From assembly GCA_947475095.1 (NCBI GenBank), contig CANJLG010000004.1:62001-126000 (forward strand): a stretch of DNA of 64,000 nt. The letters run 5' to 3'. The notes under the pieces are model-generated. The model was not told the origin of the DNA, searched no databases, and worked only from the letters and a program-made list of their open reading frames with translations. Positions 34,384 through 44,183 of the stretch are shown piece after piece; position 1 is the stretch's first letter, and every line of letters starts with the position of its first letter. A program made the position numbers and the translations under genes. Origin of the DNA: Flavobacteriales bacterium (lineage in GTDB: Bacteria; Bacteroidota; Bacteroidia; Flavobacteriales_D; Crocinitomicaceae).

Positions 34384-34412
34384 TCTCCAAGTCTACCTTC
34401 CTTAGTTTATTT

Positions 34413-34437
34413 AGAGAGCCTCGGCTCTCTTTTTTTT
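34413..34437 (+). terminator. intrinsic terminator
   Basis: AGAGAGCC pairs with GGCTCTCT across a TC turn, followed by seven T residues. It terminates the small gene at 34051-34383 and touches the 3' end of the convergent SDR gene. Confidence 0.9.
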
Positions 34438-35098
34438 ATAGTATTTTTAGGCTTGAAAGTCCACCATCAATGTGTATAATCTGACCGGTTATCCACTGGT
34501 TTTCAATTAAAAATTTTACGCCTTGAGCAATATCAATGGGTTCCCCAATTTTTTTTAAAGGATGTCTATTGATTGCTCCTTCGCGTTTTTGATCCGTATT
34601 TAACAAGTCTTGTGCAAGAGGCGTATTCGTTAAGGATGGAGCGACACAATTTACCCGAACGTTTGGCGCCCATTCAGCAGCCAAGCTTTTCATAAGCCCC
34701 TCAACTGCTCCTTTTGAAACGGCAATAGAAGAATGAAAACTCATTCCTTGAGCAATAGCAATCGTGCTAAACAAGACAACATTACCATTATTTGCCTTCA
34801 GGGTTTTATGGTAAAATTGTAAAACTCTAATCGCCCCAATCACATTGGTTTGTAGATCGTTTAGAAAATCACTTTCTGTAAATCGGTGAAATGGTTTTAA
34901 TTGTATCGTGCCAGGACAATAAACAATGCTTAGTAAATCTGGAAGATCTGGGAGGTCATCAGTCAATACGTTTATCGTTTGATGCTGCGCCATGCCTTCG
35001 CCACCATTTCTTGAAAATATAAGGCAGTCTGAGGGGCCGAGTATTTGAACAACTGCCTGACCAATGCCGCTGTTACCGCCAATAATTAAATGCTTCAT
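34436..35098 (-). CDS. short-chain dehydrogenase-like protein lacking the catalytic Tyr
   Basis: A 220-residue classical SDR fold. The nucleotide-binding motif GGNSGIG is at residues 7-13, the NAG-like site is replaced by YCPGTIQ, and the active-site Ser lies in VVLFSTIAIAQG. At the YxxxK position the sequence reads I-A-V-S-K (SSIAVSKGAVEGL), so the catalytic tyrosine is Ile while Lys is kept. The C terminus TGQIIHIDGGLSSL is typical. It may bind a dinucleotide without classical reductase activity. Convergent with the preceding small gene. Confidence 0.8.
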   Translation of the reverse strand: MKHLIIGGNSGIGQAVVQILGPSDCLIFSRNGGEGMAQHQTINVLTDDLPDLPDLLSIVYCPGTIQLKPFHRFTESDFLNDLQTNVIGAIRVLQFYHKTLKANNGNVVLFSTIAIAQGMSFHSSIAVSKGAVEGLMKSLAAEWAPNVRVNCVAPSLTNTPLAQDLLNTDQKREGAINRHPLKKIGEPIDIAQGVKFLIENQWITGQIIHIDGGLSSLKIL

Positions 35099-35156
35099 AG
35101 GAATAAGTTCACTTTATTTGATAAACAAATGTTTTCTTAACTTGTTTAACAAATAC

Positions 35157-35187
35157 TTGTATCAATACCGTAAATGTGGTATTTTTG
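35157..35187 (+). promoter_or_regulatory. suf operon promoter
   Basis: TTG at 35157-35159 and TATTTTTG at 35180-35187 (exact TAnnTTTG) are separated by 20 bp, a good Bacteroidota -33/-7 pair. Predicted start near 35194, leader about 36 bases before sufA. Confidence 0.6.
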
Positions 35188-35229
35188 TATCGAATAATTT
35201 GTTATTTATAATTAATCTAAATAAAATAC

Positions 35230-35553
35230 ATGATAACTGTTACTGATCAAGCTAAAAACCAAGCCATTAGATTAATGGAAGAAGATGGGAAAGCAGGTTA
35301 CTTTATTCGCGTTGGGGTTCAAGGTGGTGGGTGCTCAGGTTTAATGTATCAACTTACTTTTGACAACCAAAAATTAGAAGGTGACACAAATATAGAAGAC
35401 AACGGCGTAACGGTTGTCGTGGATAAAAAAAGTTATTTGTATTTGATAGGTACAGTATTAGATTTTTCAGGAGGATTAAACGGAAAGGGCTTTATATTTA
35501 AAAATCCAAATGCCGATCGCACTTGTGGTTGTGGAGAATCTTTCTCTGTTTAA
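35230..35553 (+). CDS. sufA: A-type Fe-S assembly protein
   Basis: A 107-residue HesB/IscA/SufA-family protein that carries Fe-S clusters or iron from the SUF scaffold to apoproteins. The three conserved cysteines are present: one in [11 protein letters not shown] and two in the terminal TCGCGESF. It opens the sufA-B-C-D cluster, 14 bp before sufB. Naming as sufA rather than erpA is based on this linkage. Confidence 0.93.
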   Translation: MITVTDQAKNQAIRLMEEDGKAGYFIRVGVQGGGCSGLMYQLTFDNQKLEGDTNIEDNGVTVVVDKKSYLYLIGTVLDFSGGLNGKGFIFKNPNADRTCGCGESFSV

Positions 35554-35567
35554 ATATAATTGAACAA

Positions 35568-37016
35568 ATGGCAAATTATACCGAAGACGATTTAGCGAAA
35601 GAACTCAAAGATCAAGAATATAAATTTGGTTTCGTTAGTGATATAGATACCGATACTATACCTATTGGACTTAATGAAGATATTGTTCGATTGATATCCT
35701 CAAAAAAAGAGGAGCCTCAATGGATGCTAGATTATCGCCTAAATGCCTTAGCAATATGGTCAACGATGAATGAACCCTCTTGGGCTCATGTGAAGTATAA
35801 AAAACCTGATTTCCAATCGATTGCCTATTATTCAGCTCCGAAACAAACAAAAAAATACGAGTCCTGGGATGATGTTGATCCTGAGATGAAAGCTACGATG
35901 ACCAAGTTAGGAATATCGATGGAGGAACAGCAACGATTAACCGGTGTAGCAGTTGATTTTGTAATGGATTCTGTTTCTGTTGCTACTTCGTTTAAAGAAA
36001 AGTTGGGTGAGTTGGGTATTATCTTTTGTTCTTTCTCCGACGCTGTGCAAAATCATCCTGAATTAGTAAAGAAATACATGGGTTCGGTTGTTCCAACCCA
36101 AGATAATTATTATGCAACGCTAAATGCTGCAGTCTTTACCGATGGATCTTTCTGCTATATTCCGAAAGGTGTTCGTTGTCCAATGGAGCTTTCAACGTAT
36201 TTCAGAATTAACGCTGGTGGTACCGGACAATTCGAACGAACCCTTGTTATTGCAGATGAAGGCTCTTATGTTTCTTACTTAGAAGGATGTACAGCACCGC
36301 AACGTGATGAGAATCAATTGCATGCAGCCGTTGTAGAATTAATTGCATTGGAGAATGCCGAAATAAAATATTCAACTGTTCAAAATTGGTATCCGGGAGA
36401 TAAAAACGGACTAGGAGGCATTTTTAATTTTGTAACCAAAAGGGGAGTGTGTGAAAAAAACGCTAAGATTTCATGGACACAGGTAGAAACAGGCTCTGCT
36501 GTAACCTGGAAATATCCTTCTTGTATTTTAAAAGGAGATAATTCAGTTGGTGAATTTTACTCAGTTGCTGTTACCAATAATTATCAGCAAGCAGATACGG
36601 GTACCAAAATGATTCACCTGGGCAAAAACACCAAATCCACTATTATATCTAAAGGGATATCGGCAGGGAAATCTCAAAATTCGTATCGTGGCCTAGTTCA
36701 AATTCATAAAAATGCCCATAACGCCCGAAATTTTTCGCAATGTGATTCACTTTTAATGTCGAGTGAATGCGGCGCCCATACTTTTCCATACATTGAGTGT
36801 AAGAACAGCTCAGCTAAAATTGAGCACGAAGCTACTACCTCAAAAATAGGAGAAGATCAACTATTCTATTGTAAGCAAAGAGGGATAAGTGAAGAAAAGG
36901 CGATTGGTTTGATTGTCAATGGGTATTGCAAAGAAGTATTGAACCAATTACCAATGGAATTTGCGGTTGAAGCACAAAAATTATTAACGATTAGCTTAGA
37001 AGGGAGTGTTGGTTAA
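35568..37016 (+). CDS. sufB: Fe-S cluster assembly scaffold SufB
   Basis: A 482-residue subunit of the SufBCD scaffold on which [4Fe-4S] clusters form. The start ATG at 35568 ([13 protein letters not shown]) is chosen over an upstream frame that overlaps sufA. Conserved stretches include [44 protein letters not shown] and the C-terminal [30 protein letters not shown] with the invariant Cys and Glu/His residues. Followed by sufC after 28 bp. Confidence 0.97.
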   Translation: MANYTEDDLAKELKDQEYKFGFVSDIDTDTIPIGLNEDIVRLISSKKEEPQWMLDYRLNALAIWSTMNEPSWAHVKYKKPDFQSIAYYSAPKQTKKYESWDDVDPEMKATMTKLGISMEEQQRLTGVAVDFVMDSVSVATSFKEKLGELGIIFCSFSDAVQNHPELVKKYMGSVVPTQDNYYATLNAAVFTDGSFCYIPKGVRCPMELSTYFRINAGGTGQFERTLVIADEGSYVSYLEGCTAPQRDENQLHAAVVELIALENAEIKYSTVQNWYPGDKNGLGGIFNFVTKRGVCEKNAKISWTQVETGSAVTWKYPSCILKGDNSVGEFYSVAVTNNYQQADTGTKMIHLGKNTKSTIISKGISAGKSQNSYRGLVQIHKNAHNARNFSQCDSLLMSSECGAHTFPYIECKNSSAKIEHEATTSKIGEDQLFYCKQRGISEEKAIGLIVNGYCKEVLNQLPMEFAVEAQKLLTISLEGSVG

Positions 37017-37044
37017 CTACTCTCAATAAATAAATAGTAAAAGT

Positions 37045-37797
37045 ATGATTACGATTAAGGATTTACATGCAAGTATAGAAGGAAAGCCAATATTAAAAGG
37101 ACTAAACTTGACAGTTAAGGCAGGTGAGATACATGCGATTATGGGGCCGAATGGTGCTGGAAAGAGTACGCTTGCATCGGTATTAGCTGGTAGGGAAGAA
37201 TACGAAATTACTCAGGGGGATGTGAATTTCAATGGGGTAGATTTGTTACCCCTTTCAGTGGAAGAAAGAGCGCGAGAAGGATTGTTTTTGGCCTTCCAAT
37301 ATCCTGTAGAAATTCCCGGTGTTTCAAATATAAATTTCCTACGTACCGCCCTTAATGAAATAAGAGAACATAAAGGCGAGAAAGGAATTTCCGCAAAGGA
37401 TTTCATGTCTTTAGTTAGAGAGAAATCAGCATTGGTTGAATTAGATAGTAAATTGGCCTCTCGCTCTGTTAATGAAGGATTTTCTGGAGGTGAAAAAAAG
37501 CGAAATGAAATTTTTCAAATGGCCATGCTTAATCCTATATTATCGATCTTGGATGAAACGGATTCAGGCCTAGATATTGACGCCTTACGAATTGTTGCGA
37601 ATGGGGTAAATCAGTTAAAAACCGATCAGAATGCAACCATCATCATCACACATTATCAGCGTTTATTAGATTATATTATACCTGATTTTGTTCACGTTTT
37701 ATATGATGGAAAAATTGTAAAATCTGGTGGGAAAGATCTTGCTCTTGAATTGGAAGAAAAAGGATATGATTGGATAAAAAATAATACGCCTAATTGA
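37045..37797 (+). CDS. sufC: Fe-S cluster assembly ATPase SufC
   Basis: A 250-residue ABC-type ATPase that drives conformational change in the SufB-SufD scaffold. It has Walker [10 protein letters not shown], the SufC-type signature [13 protein letters not shown], Walker [13 protein letters not shown] and the H-loop [10 protein letters not shown]. It has no transmembrane domain. Its stop lies 11 bp before the sufD ATG. Confidence 0.97.
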   Translation: MITIKDLHASIEGKPILKGLNLTVKAGEIHAIMGPNGAGKSTLASVLAGREEYEITQGDVNFNGVDLLPLSVEERAREGLFLAFQYPVEIPGVSNINFLRTALNEIREHKGEKGISAKDFMSLVREKSALVELDSKLASRSVNEGFSGGEKKRNEIFQMAMLNPILSILDETDSGLDIDALRIVANGVNQLKTDQNATIIITHYQRLLDYIIPDFVHVLYDGKIVKSGGKDLALELEEKGYDWIKNNTPN

Positions 37798-37808
37798 AAA
37801 CTACGGAA

Positions 37809-39068
37809 ATGGAGCCAGTCACCAAAGCAACACTTCAGGTATTTAGGAAGAAACTATCTCCCGCTAAATTGTTGTTACCAAGTTCATTTATCGACGCTAA
37901 TGAAAAGGAGCTGATCGAAATGGACTTTCCTAATTCCCGACAAGAAGCGTGGAAATATACACGATTGAATCGTGTTGCAAAAATTAATTTAGAAAGTACC
38001 CCGTCTTCAATAATAGATTGGTCATCATACCTAATGGTAAAAGATGCTTACAATTTTGTCTTTCAAAATACAGAATGTATTTATAAATCCCCGGATTTAC
38101 CAAAAGGAGTTTCTATCAAAATTGGAGAACAAATTGGCGCGACCGATTGGTTGTCTTCTATCAATGAAGGACATGTTGCAAAATTAAATGTTGCTCATGC
38201 TCAGAATGGCTGCGTAATAAATATTTCTGATGGCGTTCAGGTTGATAAACCGATACAATTAATATTTATTTCTGATGGACCGAAACAACCAAACTTTTGG
38301 AGAAATCAACTACAGCATGGGAATGGGGCAAAGGCCGATATTCATGTTGGTTATTTTTCAAAAGATGCGATTGACTCTTATTCAAATGTTCATTGGAGTG
38401 TCTTTTTAAAAGAAAACAGTCACTTGATAATGACAAAAATTCAAAATGATGGTGATGCAAATTATCATTTTTCAACAGAAAACATTTCTCAACTTAAAGA
38501 CTCTAATTTTACCTTAAATACGCTTACTCTTGATGGATCTTTTGTCCGAAATGATGTTTTAGTTAAGGTGGAGGGTGAGAATTGTGAAACACATCTGAAT
38601 GGCGCGTACATAATGAAGGAAAATCAACACGTGGATAACCATACTACGGTAGACCACATATTCCCGAATTGTAATTCGTATGAATTGTATAAAGGGGTGA
38701 TGGATGATAAATCGACGGCTGTTTTTAATGGTAAGGTATTCGTAAGACCAAACGCTCAGAAAATTAATGCTTTTCAATCCAATGCGAATGTTTTACTTAG
38801 CAATGATGCTGCTGTTAACTCAAAACCCGAATTGGAAATCTATGCCGATGATGTGAAATGTTCACATGGCTCTACAACAGGTCAACTGGACGAGGAAGCT
38901 ATTTTTTATCTTCGTAGTCGTGGCATATCAGAAGCAGCTGCTCGACAGCTGGTTGTTGCCGCATTTATGCAGGATGTCTTTTTAAAAGTAGCTTCAAACG
39001 ATTTAAAAAGCTATATTTATCAGCAATTAGCGGTTCGCTTTGATTTGTATTTACAAGATAAAGATTAA
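37809..39068 (+). CDS. sufD: Fe-S cluster assembly protein SufD
   Basis: A 419-residue paralogue of SufB and third scaffold subunit. The ATG at 37809 (MEPVTKATLQVF) is preferred; a TTG at 37794 would overlap sufC by 4 bp and is possible. Conserved features are FPNSRQEAWKYTRL near the N terminus and the C-terminal ADDVKCSHGSTTGQLDEEAIFYLRSRGI with the catalytic-interface His. It ends 34 bp before a ChaN-like gene; no sufS or sufE follows. Confidence 0.95.
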   Translation: MEPVTKATLQVFRKKLSPAKLLLPSSFIDANEKELIEMDFPNSRQEAWKYTRLNRVAKINLESTPSSIIDWSSYLMVKDAYNFVFQNTECIYKSPDLPKGVSIKIGEQIGATDWLSSINEGHVAKLNVAHAQNGCVINISDGVQVDKPIQLIFISDGPKQPNFWRNQLQHGNGAKADIHVGYFSKDAIDSYSNVHWSVFLKENSHLIMTKIQNDGDANYHFSTENISQLKDSNFTLNTLTLDGSFVRNDVLVKVEGENCETHLNGAYIMKENQHVDNHTTVDHIFPNCNSYELYKGVMDDKSTAVFNGKVFVRPNAQKINAFQSNANVLLSNDAAVNSKPELEIYADDVKCSHGSTTGQLDEEAIFYLRSRGISEAAARQLVVAAFMQDVFLKVASNDLKSYIYQQLAVRFDLYLQDKD

Positions 39069-39102
39069 AAACACTTCTATTTTCATGATAAAAAATTAAA
39101 AT

Positions 39103-39954
39103 ATGAAATTTCTATTGCTCGTATTTCTATTTCCAATTTTTGTATTTACCCAAACAGAACAAGCGTTTGTGATCTATAATGCCAAAGGAAAAAAAGTGAG
39201 TATTGCAAAAATGACTCGAGAATCAATCGATGCGCAATTAATTTTGTTCGGGGAGTTTCATGACAATCCCATTTCTCATTGGTTAGAATTAGAATTGCTT
39301 AAGGAGTTATGTAATCAAAATGGCAATAAGCTAATCTTAGGTTTCGAAATGTTTGAGCAGGATCAACAAGGCGTCTTAGACCGTTATCTTGCCGGTGGTA
39401 TTACAGATAAACAGTTAAAAGATTCCTTGCGCCTTTGGCTAAATTATTCTACTGATTACAAACCGCTAATATTGTTTGCTAAGGAAAACAAATTAGCTTG
39501 TATCGCTTCCAATGTTGAGCGTAAATATGCATCATTATTGTTTAAAAGTGGTCGCCTTGCGTTGGATACTATTTCGCCGTTAAAAAAGAGCCAAATGGCC
39601 GACCTGCAATTTCCAATTGATACCACGCTAAGTCAATATGCAAGTTTAAACGAGATGGCGGCACATATGGGCGGCGGAAACATGTTAGAGGCACAAGCCC
39701 TCAAGGATGCGACAATGGCAAAATATATTTTACAAGAACTAACAAACGACAATCAAATTATCCACTATAATGGTGCTTATCACAGCGATTATTATCAAGG
39801 AATATTATGGTATATCCAACAAAGTAAGCCATTAATAAAGGTGACAACCATCTCAACGGTTAGTCAACAAAAGGTTAATAAATTGGAAAAAGAACACCTT
39901 GGGAAAGCAGATTTTATTATTTGCGTTACGGAATCAATGACGAGTACCCACTAA
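39103..39954 (+). CDS. ChaN/Tiki-superfamily secreted haem-binding-like protein
   Basis: A 283-residue exported protein (signal peptide MKFLLLVFLFPIFVFTQ) of the ChaN family (PF04187, haem-binding uptake/Tiki superfamily). Typical blocks are LILFGEFHDNPISHWLELELLK, LGFEMFEQDQQ and HYNGAYHSDYYQGI. ChaN of Campylobacter binds haem and has been linked to iron uptake; Tiki relatives are metalloproteases. It follows sufD by 34 bp on the same strand and may be co-transcribed, which would fit a shared iron theme (inference). It converges on the next gene. Confidence 0.82.
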   Translation: MKFLLLVFLFPIFVFTQTEQAFVIYNAKGKKVSIAKMTRESIDAQLILFGEFHDNPISHWLELELLKELCNQNGNKLILGFEMFEQDQQGVLDRYLAGGITDKQLKDSLRLWLNYSTDYKPLILFAKENKLACIASNVERKYASLLFKSGRLALDTISPLKKSQMADLQFPIDTTLSQYASLNEMAAHMGGGNMLEAQALKDATMAKYILQELTNDNQIIHYNGAYHSDYYQGILWYIQQSKPLIKVTTISTVSQQKVNKLEKEHLGKADFIICVTESMTSTH

Positions 39955-39955
39955 T

Positions 39956-40705
39956 TTATTTAAATCCCCGCCTTTTCTTCAGCGCTTCGTATGCGTCTTG
40001 AATTTTTTGAAACTTCTCTTTTGCCCCTTTTTGATATTCTTCGCCCATTTGGGCTACTTTATCTGGGTGATAAGTTACAGCCATTTTACGATACGCTTTT
40101 TTAACTTCTTCATCAGTTGCAGAGGCATCAATTCCTAAAATCTTGTAATCAGAGTCTACATTTCGGTAGAACATATTTTTTACACTATCAAATTCAACTG
40201 CGGAAACGCCCAATTGACTGGCGATACGTTCAATTACGCTCATTTCGCTTTGTGAAACATTCCCATCTGACTTGGCAATGCCAAATAAATAATGCAAGAG
40301 CTGAACGCGTACTTCAATGGGTAATTTTAGACGGATTTCCGAACAAATTTCCTGCATTGGAATTTGTCCAGAATCTATGTAAGACTTTAGTGATTGTAGG
40401 TGCTCTGGTGTAAATTTATTTCCAAACTGATTGGTAAAAAAAGCCTTAACAAAATCTAATTCTGCTTTTAGCACTTTACCATCTGCTTTCATAACGGCAG
40501 CCGAAAGCGCCATAAGCATGGTTTGAAAATCGAAGCGAGAAGATTGTCCACGAAATAGTTGGAATGGATCCGATTGTCCATTATCAGATTTTCCTTTATT
40601 GTTTTGTAACTGATCAACAAATCCACCAATAATAAACCCAAGAATACCAAAGCTGATTCTCTTGGTTAAGTAAAAAGCGGCAATACCAAAGATAAATTTA
40701 TACAA
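39956..40705 (-). CDS. TerB-DnaJ membrane co-chaperone, DjlA-like
   Basis: A 249-residue protein with an N-terminal hydrophobic segment (residues 3-30), a TerB-like helical domain at about 60-165 (TMLMALSAAVMKADGKVLKAE, FGIAKSDGNVSQSEMSVIERI) and a C-terminal J domain from about 183 (DYKILGIDASATDEEVKKAYRKMAVTYHPDKV) with the essential HPD. This is the DjlA architecture: a membrane-anchored co-chaperone that stimulates DnaK. A 24-bp perfect palindrome lies between it and htpG, the next chaperone gene on the same strand. Confidence 0.88.
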   Translation of the reverse strand: MYKFIFGIAAFYLTKRISFGILGFIIGGFVDQLQNNKGKSDNGQSDPFQLFRGQSSRFDFQTMLMALSAAVMKADGKVLKAELDFVKAFFTNQFGNKFTPEHLQSLKSYIDSGQIPMQEICSEIRLKLPIEVRVQLLHYLFGIAKSDGNVSQSEMSVIERIASQLGVSAVEFDSVKNMFYRNVDSDYKILGIDASATDEEVKKAYRKMAVTYHPDKVAQMGEEYQKGAKEKFQKIQDAYEALKKRRGFK

Positions 40706-40718
40706 AACGTTTATATTA

Positions 40719-40742
40719 GTAAAGGGGGCATGCCCCCTTTAC
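40719..40742. repeat. 24-bp perfect palindrome between htpG and the DnaJ gene
   Basis: GTAAAGGGGGCA (40719-40730) is followed directly by its exact reverse complement. As RNA it forms a GC-rich hairpin 13 bp after the htpG stop and 13 bp before the next start, without a U tract on the minus strand. It may be a processing site or an imperfect terminator. Confidence 0.75.
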
Positions 40743-40755
40743 AAAAGTAATAAGA

Positions 40756-42648
40756 TTATGCAATACCTTTTAAGTTTCGTTCCACAAAGCTACTTAGGGC
40801 CTCTCCCTTAAGTAATCCTTGCGCAAGAAGCGCTAAATCGGTTAATTGCTTAATTATTGCTTGCTGCTCTTTCTCCGGTTTAGATGTTAAGCCTGAGACT
40901 GTAGGATGATTTGAATTGATTGTCATGGTAAACATTTCGGGGAAAGCGCCATAAAAACCGCCACCACCACCAAGTTTTTGTTGTTCCAACATTCTTCTGA
41001 TAAATTCAGGTTGGGTTATTACAATTGGAGAACTATCTTCGCTCATGCTTTCAAATTGAACGTTGAATTTCTCTTTATTAATGGCATTTTCAAAGAGCCC
41101 TTTTAAGGTATCTTCCTCTTCTTTAGATAATTTTGATGGAACATCCTCAGACTTTCGTATAAGTTTATCAATGGTGTCCGCATCTACTCGTACAAAATTA
41201 AATCCCTCATTGCTTTGTTCTAATTTTGGTAGCCAATGTGAAATTAATGGACCGCCTAAATTTAATACGTCATAGCCTCTATCTTTTGCATTTTTTACAT
41301 AACTATATTGGTCCTCAGCATTGTTGGTATATAAAATAATTATTTTACCATCTTTATCTGTTTGTAAGGCCTTAATTTTTTCTTTGTATTCTTCAATAGT
41401 GAAATACAAACCCTCGGTATTTTTTAATAATGTAAATCCGTTTGCCTTCTCCGAAAATTTATCTTCAGATAACATTCCATATTGAACAAAAACTTGTAAA
41501 TCATCCCATTTCTGCTCAAAATCTTTGCGGTCTTTTTTAAACATGTCTGCTAATTTATCGGCCACTTTTTTGGTAATATGAGACGAAATCTTTTTTACAT
41601 TGCTGTCGCTTTGTAAGTAAGATCTAGAAACGTTTAATGGAATATCTGGCGAATCAATCACACCATGTAACAAGGTCAAAAATTCAGGAACAATTTCTGC
41701 TACGCTGTCGGTAATAAATACTTGATTACTGTAGAGATTAATCTTATTTCGCTGTACTTCGACGTTTTCTTTAATCTTAGGGAAATACAATATCCCGGTC
41801 AAATTAAATGGATAATCTACATTTAAGTGGATATTAAATAGGGGTTTTTCAAAGGTTGTGGGGTATAACTCTCTATAAAAACTATCGTAATCTTCCTCTT
41901 TTAAATCGACAGGGGCTTTTGTCCAGGCTGGCTGCGTATTATTAATTTGATTAGGCACTTCCACAGCTACTCGTTTAATATTTCCTTTATCATCTTTTTC
42001 ACCTTCAGGGGAATCAATGTATTCGGTTTTCATACCGAAAAAAACAGGTGTTGGAAGAAATTTACAGTATTTGGTTAAAACACTCTCTACTCTCGCTTTT
42101 TCTAAAAACTCTGCAGATTCCTCATTTATGTATAGAATAATATCTGTTCCACGATCTTTCTTTTTAACATCGGTAATTGTATACTCTGGCGAACCGTTGC
42201 TCTCCCATTGGACAGCTTGTGCTCCTTTTGTTCGGGATAAAGTTAGGATTTGTACTTTTTCTGAAACCATAAAGGCTGAGTAAAAGCCTAATCCGAAATG
42301 ACCAATAATCTGCTCTGCACCTTCTTTTCCGCTGTATTTTTGAACAAATTCCTCCGCGCCTGAAAAGGCAATTTGATTGATGTATTTATCGATTTCATCT
42401 GCGGTCATTCCAATACCATTATCTCTAATTGTGAGTGTTTTTGCAACTGGATCTAAAATAACTTCAACCTTAAGTTCTCCGATTGTTCCTTTAAATTCGC
42501 CGTTAGCACTGAGCACTTTTAACTTTTGAGACGCATCCACGGCATTGGAAACCAATTCCCGCAGAAAAATCTCGTGATCTGAGTATAAAAATTTCTTGAT
42601 AATTGGAAAGATATTTTCCGTTTGTACGTTTATTTGTCCTGTTCTCAT
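40756..42648 (-). CDS. htpG: Hsp90-family chaperone HtpG
   Basis: A 630-residue cytoplasmic ATP-dependent chaperone. The start ATG at 42648 (MRTGQINVQTENIFPIIKKF) is used; a TTG 39 bases upstream is spurious. The GHKL ATPase motifs are seen in order: FLRELVSNAVDASQKL, IRDNGIGMTADEI and IGHFGLGFYSAFMVSEKV. The middle domain has the catalytic Arg in LNVSRSYLQSD. The C-terminal dimerisation domain is complete. It is upstream of the DjlA-like gene on the same strand. Confidence 0.97.
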   Translation of the reverse strand: MRTGQINVQTENIFPIIKKFLYSDHEIFLRELVSNAVDASQKLKVLSANGEFKGTIGELKVEVILDPVAKTLTIRDNGIGMTADEIDKYINQIAFSGAEEFVQKYSGKEGAEQIIGHFGLGFYSAFMVSEKVQILTLSRTKGAQAVQWESNGSPEYTITDVKKKDRGTDIILYINEESAEFLEKARVESVLTKYCKFLPTPVFFGMKTEYIDSPEGEKDDKGNIKRVAVEVPNQINNTQPAWTKAPVDLKEEDYDSFYRELYPTTFEKPLFNIHLNVDYPFNLTGILYFPKIKENVEVQRNKINLYSNQVFITDSVAEIVPEFLTLLHGVIDSPDIPLNVSRSYLQSDSNVKKISSHITKKVADKLADMFKKDRKDFEQKWDDLQVFVQYGMLSEDKFSEKANGFTLLKNTEGLYFTIEEYKEKIKALQTDKDGKIIILYTNNAEDQYSYVKNAKDRGYDVLNLGGPLISHWLPKLEQSNEGFNFVRVDADTIDKLIRKSEDVPSKLSKEEEDTLKGLFENAINKEKFNVQFESMSEDSSPIVITQPEFIRRMLEQQKLGGGGGFYGAFPEMFTMTINSNHPTVSGLTSKPEKEQQAIIKQLTDLALLAQGLLKGEALSSFVERNLKGIA

Positions 42649-42763
42649 TTTATATTTTTTTCTTGCTTTGCTCAATCGATGTGCCAAGCAAAATATGCTG
42701 ACAACTTGTCTTAAAATATGGTAAAATTTTGACGCTTTGTCCTTTAATAGGCATTAATTTCAG

Positions 42764-42771
42764 TAAATTTG
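42764..42771 (+). promoter_or_regulatory. -7 box next to a start codon
   Basis: TAAATTTG (exact TAnnTTTG) ends four bases before the ATG at 42776; TTTG at 42736-42739 is a possible -33 element, 24 bp upstream and so slightly far. A leaderless mRNA is predicted. Confidence 0.5.
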
Positions 42772-42775
42772 CTTC

Positions 42776-44101
42776 ATGATCGTAGGGATTAAGTTGTTAT
42801 TTGCTTTGCTTTTATTAATGGGGTTTTACAAATTAATTGATACCCTAACTATTTTTAAAGCTTCACCTTATAGCTCAAAATCACTCAAATTTGCCTTTAC
42901 CTTAAAAGTGATTGCTGGTGCGCTACTCTTTTTAATTTACACGCATTATTATTCTGATCGCTCTACTGCGGATATATTTAAGTATTATGATGATGGTGAG
43001 ATTCTATATTCTTCCACAAAATCACACCCTCTTGATTTAATCAAAATTATTGCGGGTGTTGAAAACCAATACCTCAAAGAACAGCACTTAAATAAAATGT
43101 CGTATTGGTACCGTCCTTATGATCATGGCCTACGAAACGATAACCGAATTGTTATTCGAATTAATGCGTTGCTTCATGTTATTAGTTTTGGCAATTATTT
43201 TATTCATGCGCTTATTTTTATTTTCTTGTCGTTTTTAGGCTTGTTTTATCTTGCTAGATTATTTTATGCCGTTTCTGGTAGTAAGATAAAATCCTATTTC
43301 GCTGCTTTTCTAATACCCTCTGTGTTTTTTTGGACATCTGGTGTCTTAAAAGAAGCCTTATTAATCTTTGCTTTGGGTTTATTTTGTTGGTCTATTTTTA
43401 AATTGGCTACTTCTTTTAGTTGGAGTGTATTAATGTTAGCTATACTGGCCTTTCTTTTATTGTTTTCGATTAAAATTTATGTGCTCGTAGCCATACTGCC
43501 CGCTATTCTGTTTTGGTTTCTTTGGATGCGTTTTAAGATCCTATGGAAAGCTTCTTTTCTTTTTTTAATTCTGGGTTTCTTGTGCTATGCTTCCGTTATT
43601 GTTTTATTTCCCACTATAGATTTAGTGTCTCTTTTAGTAGCAAAACAGCACGATTTTATTCGTTTATCGCTAGAATTCAATGCGGGAAGCGCTATCCAAA
43701 TGGATTATTTGGAAGAAAATATCGGCTCAATTCTTAAGTCTATACCCTTGGCTTTAGTACATGTTTTTACGCTCCCTTGGTTGTATCATGTTAAATCATG
43801 GCTATACCTCGGTCCTTTAGTAGAAAACCTTTTTCTTCTCGCTTCTTGTTTGGTTTCGATATACTTTTTTCAAAAGCCTTCTAAATCAGGTGTCCAGTTT
43901 CTTGTTTTTGCTGCCATTTTCATTTTCACCTTGTTCACTATCATTGGACTAAGTACTCCTGTCATAGGGGCATTGGTTCGGTATAAAATTCCGGCACTTC
44001 CTTTTTTGTTTTTTAGTTTGTTTTATGGTATTAACCTAAGGGCAATGCCATTACGAATAAGCCAAGATAAACGGATTATTTGGATACGAAAGTACTTATA
44101 A
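42776..44101 (+). CDS. polytopic membrane protein of unknown function
   Basis: A 441-residue inner-membrane protein with about ten predicted hydrophobic helices. A polar loop after the second helix contains YYSDRSTADIFKYYDDGEILY and a later loop has YWYRPYDHGLRNDNRIVIRINALLH. The pattern of acidic and aromatic residues in the first periplasmic loop resembles lipid-linked glycosyltransferases or polysaccharide polymerases, but I recognise no certain motif. It stands alone, convergent with the OmpA gene downstream. Confidence 0.65.
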   Translation: MIVGIKLLFALLLLMGFYKLIDTLTIFKASPYSSKSLKFAFTLKVIAGALLFLIYTHYYSDRSTADIFKYYDDGEILYSSTKSHPLDLIKIIAGVENQYLKEQHLNKMSYWYRPYDHGLRNDNRIVIRINALLHVISFGNYFIHALIFIFLSFLGLFYLARLFYAVSGSKIKSYFAAFLIPSVFFWTSGVLKEALLIFALGLFCWSIFKLATSFSWSVLMLAILAFLLLFSIKIYVLVAILPAILFWFLWMRFKILWKASFLFLILGFLCYASVIVLFPTIDLVSLLVAKQHDFIRLSLEFNAGSAIQMDYLEENIGSILKSIPLALVHVFTLPWLYHVKSWLYLGPLVENLFLLASCLVSIYFFQKPSKSGVQFLVFAAIFIFTLFTIIGLSTPVIGALVRYKIPALPFLFFSLFYGINLRAMPLRISQDKRIIWIRKYL

Positions 44102-44183
44102 GTTGCACGAATTATTTGAGTGATAGAATGAACTCAGAAAGGAATAGAAGAAGTTAGTTTAAAAACAACTGATAAGGTTGTAC

